This document shows positions 11,161-23,326 of a DNA stretch of 64,000 nucleotides, piece by piece. This stretch comes from Lindgomyces ingoldianus. Lineage: Eukaryota; Ascomycota; Dothideomycetes; Pleosporales; Lindgomycetaceae. Each line of letters opens with the position of its first letter. Positions within the stretch are counted from its first letter, which is position 1. The notes under the pieces are model-generated. The model did no database searches. It saw nothing but the letters and a program-made list of their open reading frames with translations, and was not told where the DNA came from. The stretch lies in the NCBI RefSeq assembly GCF_010093535.1, contig NW_022985167.1, positions 1,097,335 through 1,161,334 of the forward strand. The letters are read 5' to 3'. The translations under genes and the position numbers were made by a program.

Positions 11161-14013
11161 ATGGCTGAGTGTTTGGAGCCTCCAGATGCTCAGCTAGAGG
11201 CACTCGCACAATCTGAAATCGAGGCGTTAGAGCTGTTCCGTCGCTCGCCGCATCCATACCATCGCCGCCAGACCGAGCTCCAGAGATCCCAAGCATCCAC
11301 CGAATCCTCTAGCAATGACTTCTCTCGGACTGCGCTCGAACGCTCGAATCGTATAACTTCGGATGAGGATAGGAGAAAGCCCAGGAAACAATTCTCTCGC
11401 ACTCCGAGTGACAGTGGGACTGAGGCGGATGATGAGGGCTATGGGTTTGTGAAGGCACTGCCCGCACCTCCGGTCAGGCCCCGCAAGGGACTTCGTGATC
11501 TGAGAGGCAGCGGATACGATGCCGGGACGAGCCCGCTTTTGACACCCTCGCAAGTGGATGACGAAGGGCGTAAGTACTCGACCGAATACTTCAGGCCAAG
11601 GAGAGATGGGTCACAGAACGATGGGCCTTCGCCAACGGACGATGATGTACGAGCAGCTAGACAGAAATACCTGAAGAGGAGGCGTAGCGAGTTGATAAGG
11701 AGGACTACCGAAACTGCGCTTCTTGGATTGATAGGGATGCTGGCTGTTCGCGGGTGTGCTTGCTGGACGAGACTGTTGCGGTGGCATAGAGGTCAGATCG
11801 CGATCACATCCCCGGAGTCCTTCGCTAATGCAACTTTAGCAGAGCTTCTCACACACGTACTAGTCATGTCCGGCGTCCTAGCACTTTATCCACTAAGACT
11901 TCTGCGATACTCAAAGACCCGAGAACCTCCCTCCAACCGTCGACTCAGGCAACAAATTCGAATACCGGCTGCTTTTGACCCCGCTCCTATCCTCTACCCC
12001 ACGACCCTACCTGTTCTAATATCCATATCTCTGCTTCCATCGTTTGAAAAACCTCTGTTACCCAATGTTCTACTTGGACTGGCTGCATTACCCTCCCAAT
12101 TGGTTCCATGTGGACGCTCTCCTGGTGCATATTCTTCTGTTCATTGGTTTGTCTCCATACTACCGTTAATCGCCTCTCAGAACACAGAAATACCTTCCAA
12201 AAAATCCCCGCCAATACCATACATGCTTAAACTACCTCCCCCGGAAGGCCTCCACCCCGAGACACTAGTCAGCCTATTCGCTCTCCATCAGGCCCTTCTT
12301 CCCCCTTTACACTACCTCACCACTACTAGTTTACTTCCTACAGAGCTTCATCTGCTTTCCATTGGACTGATAAATCTATATCTTTTCGCAAACTCACCGC
12401 AGGCTGAGATACAGAAGACATTACTCTGGCTTGGCGGAGTTGGGATTTTCGTGCTCTGTGGTAAAGTTCTCAAATGGGGGGTTGCGTTAGCAAGGATTCC
12501 CAGATGGAGATTCAGACACGCTGGGCAGATTATCAAAACACGGCAGTCTTTTCTGCAGGTGTTGAATGAAACTTTGAACTCCCGTCGATCTCAGAGCGTT
12601 GGTGGAAGACTGTCCGATAGCGACGCGGATGAAGATGATCCCATGCTTCAGAATCCTCTTCAGAAAACTAAGAGCTTAAAGTTGAGTATTTTGGACTCAA
12701 TGCGAAATGGGTCGATACTCGCGAATGAAAGTGAGACAAGATCGGCCGTTGAGCCGAAGCAGCTAGATATTTCGGAACATAACGATGATTCAGATCAGAA
12801 AGCGTTACCTAGGCGTCGGAATACCCTTCCTTGTCTCCCTTCTCCTTATCATACATCTCGACATCATTCAACACGTCGACGCTCGAAGTCAATAGCCCAG
12901 TCCTTCCTCTCGCTCACTCCTGCACAAGCAGCCATCAGGAAATGGTTTTACGCTGGATACTTCTATCTCACAGTATCGCTGATCATCCTTCTCCCCATCC
13001 GTTATATGGTCGGCAAGTATGGTCTCTACAACCACGAACCATTTGGATGGGCAATAGGCTACCTCTTCGGAAACATCCAACCGCTCCGCTTCCAAGTCGT
13101 AAACTGGAACCTCGCGTCTTGGATCCCGCTCCCGCCTCTCCACGATCCCGACCACATGGCCCAGTCCCAGCACCTCGGCCTCGCAGAACACATTCGCCGC
13201 TTCATAGTCGGCGAAGCCAACATCCGGCTCCTCCTCTGTGCCTACTGCCTCAGCATCATTAGCATCGGCCTCATCGTCTTATTTAGTCTCTCCTCCGTCG
13301 TCGAGGTCGATACACGCCGTAAAGTCTTCCACGGCATGATGGTCGCCATGCTCCTCCCCACCATCTACCTAGATCCGACATTCGTCGCTCTCGCCCTCTC
13401 CCTCGTCCTCGCAATCTTCCTCCTCCTCGATCTCATCCGCGCGTCGCAGCTTCCACCGCTCTCACGACCCCTGGCGAATTTTCTGACGCCGTATGTTGAT
13501 GGCCGTGATTTACGCGGGCCCGTGGTGGTGTCGCATATTTTCCTGTTGATTGGGTGTGCGATTCCCCTGTGGCTTTCTCTCGCAGGTGTGGACCGTATCG
13601 GTCAAGCCCCCTGGACGGGTTGGGAAGTCAAGACAAGAGATGTCAGTATGGTGGCTGGTGTTGTCTGCGTCGGCATGGGCGATGCCGCAGCCTCGTTAAT
13701 CGGACGTCGATACGGCCGCCGCAAGTGGCCTTGGGCAGGCGGCAAGAGTCTCGAAGGCTCTCTGGCTTTTGCTGTGGCTGTCACGCTCGGTCTCCTGTTT
13801 GGGAAAGTGTGGCTTAGACTTGGTCAGTGGGATGGCGGTGACGTAGACGGAGGGTTTAGATTTGGAGGCGTGACGGAGTGGGTGGGTGTGGTAGGTAAGG
13901 CGGCGGTGTGTGCGGTAGGCGCGAGTCTTAATGAGGCGGTGCTGACAGGTGGGAATGATAATGTGGTTGTGCCGGTTGTCTTATGGCTACTGGTTAGAGG
14001 GGTTGGGCTTTAG
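11161..14013 (+). CDS. SEC59: dolichol kinase (Sec59-like)
   Basis: CTP-dependent phosphorylation of dolichol at the ER membrane, giving dolichyl phosphate for N-glycosylation, O-mannosylation and GPI anchors. One uninterrupted frame of 950 codons from the first ATG at 11161. The N-terminal half holds a long Ser/Arg/Asp-rich, probably disordered cytosolic region (about residues 1-185) and several membrane segments. A second low-complexity insert (about 470-590) precedes the conserved catalytic half. That half has TRRKVFHGMM near 719 and the CTP-binding region GDAAASLIGRRYGRRKWPW followed by GGKSLEGS near 840-866, the hallmark of polyprenol kinases. Yeast Sec59 is about 519 residues, so the extra length is in the disordered parts, as is common in filamentous fungi. 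The coding frame stays open throughout. Confidence 0.9.
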   Translation: MAECLEPPDAQLEALAQSEIEALELFRRSPHPYHRRQTELQRSQASTESSSNDFSRTALERSNRITSDEDRRKPRKQFSRTPSDSGTEADDEGYGFVKALPAPPVRPRKGLRDLRGSGYDAGTSPLLTPSQVDDEGRKYSTEYFRPRRDGSQNDGPSPTDDDVRAARQKYLKRRRSELIRRTTETALLGLIGMLAVRGCACWTRLLRWHRGQIAITSPESFANATLAELLTHVLVMSGVLALYPLRLLRYSKTREPPSNRRLRQQIRIPAAFDPAPILYPTTLPVLISISLLPSFEKPLLPNVLLGLAALPSQLVPCGRSPGAYSSVHWFVSILPLIASQNTEIPSKKSPPIPYMLKLPPPEGLHPETLVSLFALHQALLPPLHYLTTTSLLPTELHLLSIGLINLYLFANSPQAEIQKTLLWLGGVGIFVLCGKVLKWGVALARIPRWRFRHAGQIIKTRQSFLQVLNETLNSRRSQSVGGRLSDSDADEDDPMLQNPLQKTKSLKLSILDSMRNGSILANESETRSAVEPKQLDISEHNDDSDQKALPRRRNTLPCLPSPYHTSRHHSTRRRSKSIAQSFLSLTPAQAAIRKWFYAGYFYLTVSLIILLPIRYMVGKYGLYNHEPFGWAIGYLFGNIQPLRFQVVNWNLASWIPLPPLHDPDHMAQSQHLGLAEHIRRFIVGEANIRLLLCAYCLSIISIGLIVLFSLSSVVEVDTRRKVFHGMMVAMLLPTIYLDPTFVALALSLVLAIFLLLDLIRASQLPPLSRPLANFLTPYVDGRDLRGPVVVSHIFLLIGCAIPLWLSLAGVDRIGQAPWTGWEVKTRDVSMVAGVVCVGMGDAAASLIGRRYGRRKWPWAGGKSLEGSLAFAVAVTLGLLFGKVWLRLGQWDGGDVDGGFRFGGVTEWVGVVGKAAVCAVGASLNEAVLTGGNDNVVVPVVLWLLVRGVGL

Positions 14014-14257
14014 ATTTCGATGTAAGATTTCCACGGGCATTGCATGGCGTTTTGGCGTTTATTATATCACTCACGGGGAGCTGCAGGTGTACCACTGCTT
14101 CCATGCCCTTATTTTGGTTTGGGTAATAAAAAGCTAGAACATAGACGCTGAATCTGGATCCGGGTTTGGCTTTAGGTTGGGTATGATTTGGCCCAGCTTG
14201 GTATGGGCATGAGATGAAGGGGAATGTGACTTGTGATTCTTCTTAGAGATATTTCAC

Positions 14258-14352
14258 TGCGGTCTGAGGCTCTGTACGATATTAGGGAATGCGCATGTGG
14301 GTGAGTTTTGCGGCTCTGTAAGATATTGGGTAGTGCATGTGGTTGTGGTGAG
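14258..14352 (+). repeat. imperfect tandem duplication, about 47 bp x 2
   Basis: Two adjacent units share the order GCGG..CTCTGTA, GATATT.GG, A.TGC..CATGTGG and GTGAG. It lies about 250 bp downstream of the dolichol kinase stop codon. It is non-coding and probably a small local duplication. Confidence 0.45.
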
Positions 14353-16656
14353 GCTCAGCAAAGATGGATGACCAAGTGTGCTACGCACGTGGTAAGACAT
14401 GGATCATAGGTTGGGAAGATAGCCCTGTTTTAGTTCCCCTTGGGACAACAATCTTGACTCGGGCAATTGATATTGGGTCTTCGGAACAATGAACTAAACT
14501 GGTACATATTTCTTCTAAGTCGCGGGACTCCGAGATCATCTTCACATGGGAGACAGATGGGCTTCGACAGGTAATAGAACGGAGCCGAGATACCGCAGGC
14601 GAGCTTAGCGCGGTAGACAGATTTGAACGACCTTGAACTCGAGTTGAAGTCGTTATCTCTATCGTCGTACGATGGTTGCCGTAAAATATGTTCCGGGCTG
14701 AGTTCCGTAGCACTTTGAGATTGTGCAGCTAGCCTATTATTTTGGCCGAACAGTCAGGTAGTCGGCGGAGTCTGGCGAAGTCGGCTGGAGATGAGAGTTA
14801 AGGGTGTCCTATTGTTGTTCAAAAGTGGTGTCCTGCGATTATAGATCCTGGAGCTTGTCATACGATCTCTGAGGTTCGAGGCTTTGAGGTAAGACGGAGG
14901 TCGCGATGGAAGAACTGGCTGACGAATGAGTATGTGGTCTTGAGAGCGTTCGGCCGATTCGAGAGATAATCAGCCGCCGTTATCGGATTCTTCGTGAGAT
15001 GTCACCTGAAGCTTAAGTTCGAGATCGAGTAAGACGGCTACTACTACTGCAGTCTTATTTTGGGGCTATATTATGTATTAGACGTTATAATAAACCGTCG
15101 GATCATATCGGATTGAGATCCTCACACGACACCTGCTCAAACTGGGCGCGCGAGGCTTGCACAAGACGTTGGTGGACGTCCTGCTCAGGTCGGCTGCGCT
15201 TGCCACATATGCACCAGTCGGTCGGGATTACCTTGGGTGTGGGTGGCGCGATGATGCCCACGATGCGATGTGATCGTCGGCGTGCAGCAGAAATCAGAGC
15301 GAAGCGTTGCTGTGGGGGTGATATTGCTCGTCCTAGTCCTATCACTGCGTGCAGACGGCCGCGGCAAACAGATATTACCCCACGATAAGCATAGTTGCAG
15401 CTAGACTCAGGGAACGGAGACAATTTGAGGAACTGCACTCGCAGGCGCCGCTGTGAGGAGCGCTATTGGTGGGCTCGGAGTGAACGCCGATGCAGTCAAG
15501 TTTTGGGTTGCTGGATCAAGCAAGCCGGCTAGTCTTCCTCAATGTGAAGCGGCGTGTTTTTGCAGAGTGATCGTCTCCTTGAGGGCATGCAAGTACACAG
15601 CAGAGTTCAGGTTCCTGTTTCGACATGGAAGGGAAAGCTTCCCGCCACTATCGTTGTCGCAGGTACGCGTTCTACTCACTACTCACTCCTCACTCCTGCT
15701 CAACCAACCGCTGTAACAGGAGGTGAAGTCATAAGTCAACCTTGGAACCTTCGAACGGACTGCTGGGCGCACGTGCGGCTGCGCCGAAGACTGGTCCTGG
15801 TGACAGGAAGAGTGCGATTTCGCGGTGGCACAGGGCGCGAGCGGCGGCGAATTGCATGCTGCAGACGGGCTCAATGGGGTTCGTCATTATTCGCGATCGA
15901 GCTCGAGGCCTCAGGACGTGTCACTTGATTGCGCCTTGGAATTGTTGCGGGAGGGGTACGTCCACGAGTCGCCTCCTGCTCAGACTCAGGACAAGAACCC
16001 GCCCACGGGACAGCGACGGCGCAGCAGAGAACTGAGACGCAGAGAATGCTGTTGACTTGTCGTGACTTGCGTCTCTCTCGCTCTCGCGTCGGTGGTGGGA
16101 CCTTGCCCGTCATGCCAGTGTAGGCCCGAGTGTGTCTTGTCCGATAAGGCAGGATAACAGCTCGCCAAGCCGCTAAATCAAGCTCCCAGTCATTGCGAGC
16201 CATCACACCTTCACCCAGCTCTCTCGCGCCGCTGTTTCTCTCCTCCTCAACACTCACTCCGCCTACGAACTCCTCTTCTTCCCTTCTACCACCTCCCTCT
16301 TATTGTGTTTATTCGTTTTCCCCTGGTTGCGCCTGTTTTTCCTTCTTTGCACCCCTCCTGCGCCCCATCTTTTGGCTGCCTGCCACCACCCACTTCCATT
16401 CGTTCATCCAGGTCTCGACGGCCCACCCCAGCACCCTCAAGCTACAGCCTGGCACCCAGCCCCAGCGTGCTCTAGCCGCATCCCCGATTCGACGCCGCTA
16501 CTGCCTGCATCATCTATAAACACGTCGACTAATAGCCGCAGTCGCACCCCCGTCCCCTGTACCTCTTGTCACCTCATCGTCTCGAACCTCGAACCTCTAC
16601 AGCACCGCCGACATATCTTGGCTCCAACACTCCTTTATAAAAAATTATCGACATAC

Positions 16657-16704
16657 ATGTGCAACGCCCTTACCGCTACTTTGTACCCGCATCTTTGTTG
16701 GTAG
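16657..16704 (+). promoter_or_regulatory. upstream ORF before ATG1 (15 codons)
   Basis: An ATG at 16657 opens a 15-codon frame ending in TAG at 16702-16704, 57 bases before the ATG1 start. If the transcript begins upstream of 16657, this uORF could dampen or condition ATG1 translation. A TATA-like run sits only about 15 bases upstream, so transcription might instead start after the uORF ATG. Position is seen in sequence; function is inference. Confidence 0.4.
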
Positions 16705-16761
16705 CTAAACGCCGAGATATAAGGGAGCAGGACTACACCGGCCACCTGGGGCCCCGCCAAC

Positions 16762-19700
16762 ATGGCAACCCCGAATTCTCCGTTCAAGCAGCGGAGGTCG
16801 CTGTCGACGGCACAATCGTCTTCCAACATGGCGGAGCAGACTATCGGCCAGTTTAGGCGGATGGACCACATCGGGAAGGGAAGCTTCGCGGAGGTATATC
16901 GAGGCATACATATTGTTCGTTGTGCCCTCTCCTTAACCTCTCCCCAATCTTGTACCGTATACCTTGGGGCCTGCGTTTATTAGTGTGTACTTCGAGATGG
17001 AAGCAATGCTAACATGGGCGCGCCTATTAGGAGAAACGAGCTTCCGTCGCCATCAAATCTGTCAACATGAACAAACTGAACAAGAAGCTCAAAGATAATC
17101 TAGTTTCCGAGATATCAATATTGCGGAGCCTTCACCACCCTCACATTGTCGCTCTCATCGACTGCCAGGAATCCCCCTCCCGAATGCACATCATAATGGA
17201 GTTCTGCGAGCTTGGAGACCTGTCGTCCTTCATCAAGAAGCGCGCCGACTTAGTGAACCACCCACAAACCCAACGCATGGTCGAGAAATACCCAAACCCT
17301 GCTGTGGGAGGCCTTAATGAGGTCATTGTGAGGCATTTCGCAAAGCAAATGGCCAGCGCTCTTGAGTTTTTGCGGTCAAAAAACTATATCCATCGTGATC
17401 TAAAGCCACAGAACCTCCTGCTAAACCCCTCATCGCTGTATTACTCACAGAGTGGGACTATTGAGCGCATGCCTCTGGCTGCCGATGCGAACTCCTTGAT
17501 ACCTGCCACTGGTGTTGAGTCCCTTCCAATGCTCAAGATTGCCGACTTCGGTTTTGCCCGAATCTTGCCAACAACGTCATTGGCGGAGACCCTCTGTGGA
17601 TCACCACTCTACATGGCTCCTGAAATTCTGCGCTACGAGAAATACGATGCGAAAGCTGATCTTTGGTCTGTAGGAACTGTCTTGTTTGAGATGATGTGCG
17701 CGAGGCCACCTTTCAGAGCAAACAACCATGTTGAGCTTCTCCGAAAGATTGAAGATCGCAAAGACCACATCAAGTTCACCGAAGGAATTATAGCCAGCAG
17801 AGCGATGAAGAATCTTATCCGCGCCCTCTTGAAACGAAAACCACTGGAGAGGATGTCCTATGATAGCTTTTTCTCTGACCCAGTCATTCAAGACAATATA
17901 CCCGGCCTTGTTGATGAAGACCTCCCACAGCCTTTTGAACCCGAACCCGTCGCTCCGCGTAGGCGAAATCAACCAGCACCAACCGAGACTGATCGACGCG
18001 CACAAGAGAGCCCATACTCGCAGTCACCAAGGGAGCGGACTCCCTATGGAACGACCCCACCATCACGACCGAGTTCTCGGCCCAACTCAGGACAATATCA
18101 CGGAACTCCTCCACGACCGAGCTCAATCCGAAGGCTGAGCAACACCCCTCTCTCGACCGTTGACCAACACACTCCTGTGCGTGAGCGACGTCCGACAATC
18201 ACTAATGCAGCTACAGCGCCTGTCCGCCCAGCTATGTTGCAGGACCGTAATGCAATTCCCACAAGTGCCACTGCGACCCGACGCTATAGCCGTGAAGAAC
18301 CCTCTCCTGCCGCATCCGGACTCAAAGAACACCTCGAACGAGAGCGGATTCCACAGCGGACGGAGATCAATGCTATGAGAGAAGCTGCGGAACGGGCCGC
18401 CCAAGACATCGCTTTCGAGAGGGACTACGTGCTTGTTGAGAAACGGCGAGTGGAGATTGATGCTTTGGCGGACGAAATTGCTGCTAGCCCACAAAACACA
18501 AAGGGAATTCGCGATGCTACGATGAAACGACGAACCACGACTCAAGGGTCTCCTACTTCTACAGCAGGCGCAACAGTTCCATCAAGGGCGATTCAGATTC
18601 AGCAGCAGCGGCAAGCCCCCTTGCATCAGCGAAACGGTTCCTACGAGCGTCGCTATCGGCCAAGCTTTGAGAGCGCAACTTCCGCATTGTCTAAGGCGAT
18701 GAACATGGTCAATATTCGAGGTCTTGGGCTTTCTCCACCTATGTTGAAGGGCGTATCTCCACCTCAGAACTATCCAGCGTACCCTGTTTATCCAACGGCG
18801 CAGAGTAGCCTTCTTCTTGTTGGAGATGGCGGAAAGACCACCAGCAAAGACGAAGACGCACTTATGATCAAGAAGGTAGAAGAGCTTGCGCAGCTTAGCC
18901 ATGTCGTGTATGGCTTCGCGGAGGTTAAATATAAACAGCTCGTACCGATCACGCCTAGCGATCAAGGTCTTGGTATTGGTCCGACTGGAATGGTCAGGAA
19001 ACCGAGTGGTGATGGTGAAGATGACGACGATGACGATGATTTGACACCAGACGCCGTTTTGACCATTTCTGAGGAAGCCCTTGTGCTTTATGTCAAATCG
19101 CTGGCAATGCTCAACAAAGCTATGGATATCGCAGGCAATTGGTGGACGCGCCGCGCTCGAAGCAACCCTTCTCCCGAGAGTGGCAATCGACCGTCCGCGT
19201 ATACAGAACGTTTAAACCGAGTTGTCTCGTGGCTTCGGGATCGCTTCAACGAATGCTGCCATAAGTCGGAAATTGTCGCACGCAAGCTCAAGCAAGCTCA
19301 GCAGCAAGTACCCGTCGACCATCCAGGCCACCCTCAAAATCACTCCACCGCGTCCGGGTCCGCTACAACTATCGGCTCTGCTGAGAACATTCTTCTGACT
19401 ACCGGAGTCACAGCCGAGAAGTTAATGTATGATCGAGCATTAGAGATGAGCCGAACCGCCGCTGTCAACGAGCTTGTTGGCACAGATCTACCTGGTTGTG
19501 AGCTAAACTACAGCACTGCGATTCTCATGCTGGAGGCTGTCCTCGAAGAAGAAGACGACAACCCTAGAGGAAAGGTCGATGGTGAGGAGATCAACGGATT
19601 AGAGTCAGAAGACCGGAAGTCAATCCAAAAGCGTAAGTCTATTGCATTCCCTGGGTCTAGACATTGTACTGATCTTGAACAGTCTTGGAAAGTATGAGAA

Positions 19701-19828
19701 CCAGACACAGGGCACTTAAGAAAAAGATCGAGATGCAGAAAGCTGTAAAACGTGCATCGATCACTAGCGCGCCCGCTCCGCACCCCCCAAGCCGTGGGTC
19801 TCCATCATCTCAGGGCACTGCGAGGTGA
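16762..19828 (+). CDS. ATG1: autophagy serine/threonine kinase Atg1
   Basis: Initiates autophagosome formation as the kinase of the Atg1/Atg13 complex. Three exons: 16762-16914, 17031-19632 and 19683-19828; about 966 residues. Intron 1 (116 bp) has a TGCTAAC branch site and splits the kinase N-lobe. Kinase features: glycine loop [12 protein letters not shown] (37-48), VAIK lysine K60, HRDLKPQN (172-179), DFG (223-225), and the activation segment [15 protein letters not shown] with T238 at the position of the activating Thr. A long disordered Ser/Pro/Arg middle follows. At about residue 517 YVLV inside [14 protein letters not shown] matches the Atg8-interacting motif position of yeast Atg1 (YxxV). 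The C-terminal third is the helical Atg13-binding (EAT/MIT) region, interrupted by a DDDDDDD run. A second in-frame ATG at 16828 (MAEQTIG) is an alternative start. Intron 2 (50 bp) lies close to the C-terminus. Confidence 0.95.
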
Positions 19829-20986
19829 ATTTCCCCCCGGCCCAATCACGATATGCAGTGCTACCATTTCACACCCATTGGGTGCCGATCAGTTGTCCAA
19901 TTCGTGGATTTCTTTGCGTCTTAACGAGAACCTCACTGCATTAGCATACAGAAGTTTCCCTGCATGTGCATTGCATTTTGGCGGAGTTTCATGGGGAGGC
20001 GTTCCACGGGCTGCAAAGTGGCACCTCTCCCCTAAATTTTTGTTGTCTCTTGTGTTCATTATTTTTGCATCCACTTTGAGTTCACCCGCGTCCTAGTTTT
20101 TACACACCCTATTCTCTCCTTCTGATCAGGGCACCAGGAACGGGGTTTTAGTGCACCTCCTTTCTAGGTTCTCGACCACATTGATTTTCAAATGATACCA
20201 GATCTTGAGGGGATCACAGTGTGGGTAACCGGAGCAGAAATGGCCTCAGGGGACGGTTTGGGTGACTCTGTTTTGTGGCGTTTGGGCATGGCTTTGCACT
20301 GATTTTCGCTCATTTGTCTTCCCAAGAATGGGATGGGAGGAATCCTGTTTATAAAGGGGTTGGCTTGGCTCTGGCGTTATCTTGTGATTTGGCTTCTCTA
20401 TACCATAGGCTAGGTACCAATGATGGTTTTGGGAGAATTGGAAATGGGCGCTGGGAATCCTCGATGGCTTAGATTGGACCTCTGGAGAATCTGGGCGACG
20501 GTTGATTGATATTGGATCGGGGAACCAAGTACCTATTGTACAGCGAGATTGAATACCAACATCGAATTGTTATTTCCTCATGAAGCGTCTTGTGACTGGT
20601 TTCTTGGATGCGGCATAGTGGAACGCTGATCGGTTGACGAATTGGGTTCGCAGACCTCAAAAGGTGGAAGCTGAGCATAAAGAGAGAGAGCAGTTTGTCG
20701 ATATCATTTGATGATCGCAGAATGAGATGCTCGGGAATCCTTCATGTTCATAGGTTGGGTTTCCCGGCGCGACCCTGCGTCTTCGTCAGGCAACAAACTG
20801 ATTGGTCTCGTGAAAGTGGCGCTCCTCCAGATCTCAACCGCTGCCCCGTCTTTCAATCAAGACACCCGCTCCAGCTACAGAGAAGCTTCATGGACTCAAC
20901 CCACCTCCTCTCATTGCTCATTATGTGACACAGTTCCTCTTCTCTGATTCCTAGATTTGCTTCCTACTTCATGTGCATACCCCACA
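19829..20986. other. intergenic, 1.16 kb between ATG1 and the MFS gene
   Basis: 3' region of ATG1 and promoter of the transporter gene. Short frames exist on both strands without motifs. I see nothing else. Confidence 0.6.
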
Positions 20987-22950
20987 ATGGGCCTCGGCAT
21001 CCTTGAGGACAACAAGCTTGAGCATGTTCCAGGTAGCTTCCAACAGAGCGTGCAGCCGCGCAACATGATGCTGATGATGCAATGCAGGAACTGCTCTAGT
21101 CCTTGAAGATGACAGAAGACAAGAGACAGAGCATGCTTTTGCGCGCGATGCGAGTCTCAAATATGATGCCACCGGACAGATACTCCTCGTCCCTCAGCCT
21201 TCCGATGACCCCAACGATCCTCTAGTATGAAACTACAAGTCCAACGCTTCGCACAAGACTGATCATATTAGAACTGGTCACTATGGAAGCGCGACTGCAT
21301 CGTGTTGATCCTCTCCCTCACTTCTGTCATCGCCGCGACGCTGTCCCCGCTCCTAGCCGCCAACACCTTTTCGCTCACGCTCTCTTTTGGGCGTACTTTC
21401 ACCGAAATGGCTTTACTTACAGGTTACCATCTTCTGGGCGTGGGTTTAGCAGGTTTTTTATTTGTACCGTCGGCTAGGATATGGGGCAAGCGACACCTCT
21501 ACCTGTTGGGCACCATAATCGTTATCATCAGCACCGCATGGGGTGGCTCGAGCAAGAAAAACTACAAATCGCTTCTGTGGGCGCGGATATTCCAAGGCAT
21601 TGGTCTTGCGCCGTTTGAAGCGCTCGTCAACGCCAGTGTTGGAGACTTATATCATGTCCACCAGAGAGGTATCCGGATGGCCTTGTCAAATCTTGCTCTT
21701 TTTGGGGGGGCATTTTTCACGCCGGTGTTGGTCGGAAAGATTGCGGACACGATGGGATATAAGTGGACGTTCTATTTCGTGGCTATTTTCGCGGCAGTCA
21801 TGTTACCATTCGTCATTTTCTTCGTACCAGAAACAAGTTTCAAGAGGGAGCAACGATTCGATATTGACACGATGGGGAATTTGATTACGCAAGATAAGCC
21901 AGAGACTAGGGCAAACTCTGGAGAGTCGGGCTGTGCGACTAATGGAGATGTGGAGAAGCCAGAGGGAAGGGATAGTGTGCATGGAGTCGGGGGTCAGACT
22001 ACTCCACGCCCGATGGCGACGTGGAAGCAGAGTTTGATGCCGTTTAACGGGAGGAAGACTGATGAGAGATATCTTCATTTGTTGTTGAGGCCTTTCCCTC
22101 TCTTCTTCCACCCAGGAATACTCTGGGTATGACATACACCTCCCCACTTCTCCTTCCCTACTAATAGTCATAGGCTTGCCTTATCCAAGGCACTCTCATT
22201 GGATGGACGGTGTTGATCGGAGTCGTCCTCGCCGCCGTAATGATGAGTCCACCCCTTTGGTTTGGTGAAGTAGAAACCGGATACATGTACACAGGCGCTT
22301 TCGTCGGCGCACTTCTCGGATTTATCCTCTCCGGTCTTCTCGCAGACTGGTCCGCCAGATATCTAACCCGCCTAAATCACGGAGTCTACGAGCCAGAGTT
22401 CCGCTTAGTGCTTGTCATTCCTCAACTCATCCTCGGCTGCACAGGTCTGTATGGCTTCGGCTGGACAGCGGCGAATATGCCCAAGTATGGATGGTTTTGG
22501 CCGGACTTTTTCTTTGCGCTGGAGGTTATGGGGATGGTTCTCGGTGCAGTGTCAAGTGCTTTGTATATTGTTGACGCACATCGTGAGTATCGCTAGTACA
22601 CTTACGCTTTGCAACCAATCTAACAATGTGCATAGGTGACATGGCTGTCGAAGGCTTCACATGTCTCCTCGTATTCAAAAATCTATTCTCTTTTGGACTC
22701 ACGTTTAAGGGATTCGATTGGATTGTTCAGGGCGGGGTTAAGCCGGTTTTCATTGCTATTGCGAGCGTGCAGGTAGGGATTTGTATGTTGACAGTTCCGA
22801 TGTGTAAGTTCAACACTCATTCAGTTGCCACCCTTTTTACTAATGCCCACGACAGACGTTTTTGGCAAAAAGAATAGGTCGTTCTTTCATCGACATAATG
22901 TGTTCTTTGATGTCACGGATTGGATTGCTGATCACCTGACGTTCTGGTAG
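20987..22950 (+). CDS. MFS transporter, drug:H+ antiporter-1 / Hol1-like
   Basis: Membrane permease of about 569 residues. Six exons: 20987-21032, 21088-21224, 21272-22126, 22174-22582, 22636-22803 and 22856-22950; introns 47-55 bp. All joins keep frame. The N-terminus ends in SDDPNDPLNWSLWKRD, the signature just before TM1 of this fungal DHA1 subgroup. The usual twelve hydrophobic segments follow. A conserved-type loop motif appears as RIFQGIGLAPFEAL in TM4, and the VPETSFKRE cytosolic loop follows TM6 before a charged central loop of about 60 residues (Gln/Gly/Thr/Pro-rich). The second half opens with RPFPLFFHPGILW and ACLIQGTLIGW. The C-terminus is a short charged tail. Substrate cannot be told from sequence; relatives transport drugs, polyamines or siderophore-like compounds. 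Confidence 0.88.
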
Positions 22951-23326
22951 TTTTTGGTTCGGGAGAGATCGGGTGGGATCTGAAAGGAGATGATTGATGA
23001 TGATGGAACGCTTTTTGATACTTGTGCTTGATAGTAGTCTCGTTATATTAGTGCAACCTAATCATAATACATCTTATCAAAAGGGGACACATCAGATGAG
23101 GAAACTCCCCTCCCCAAAAACCCATCATATCATCGAGGTGCCAGAGTTGAGTTGGCCCGCGCTCACCCACCAATCAGCAGTCGTAAGTTCATGTTAGTAA
23201 CGACGCCAAGAGGCAGCAAGTTCCTGACCCTCACACCCGAAAACCTCCTACACGACCTTCACCTCCACCCACGCCCCAATTGACCGTTTCCCCTACCCGA
23301 CGTTCCCGAGCCAGCTTCACATCAAC
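22951..23326. other. short intergenic with CYT1 promoter
   Basis: 376 bp between the MFS stop codon and the cytochrome c1 start. It contains a CCAAT box (annotated separately) and no gene. Confidence 0.6.
23170..23174 (+). promoter_or_regulatory. CCAAT box upstream of cytochrome c1
   Basis: CCAATCA about 155 bp before the start codon. Respiratory genes, including yeast CYT1, are activated by the HAP/CBF CCAAT-binding complex, so a role here is plausible. The motif is short and could be chance. Confidence 0.35.

Larger units (their letters stand above)
14014..16761. other. intergenic, 2.7 kb between SEC59 and ATG1
   Basis: 14.0-15.1 kb is downstream DNA with a short tandem duplication. 15.1-16.6 kb is GC-richer with many overlapping frames on both strands, none with a recognisable domain, and pyrimidine-rich runs (16200-16400). 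I read it as the long promoter and leader of ATG1. A TATA-like TTTATAAAAAA lies at about 16634-16644. No supported gene. Confidence 0.5.

Noticed and set aside
15103..16257. Cluster of GC-rich frames on both strands
   Set aside because: No motif or splice logic; best explained as the GC-rich promoter and leader of ATG1.
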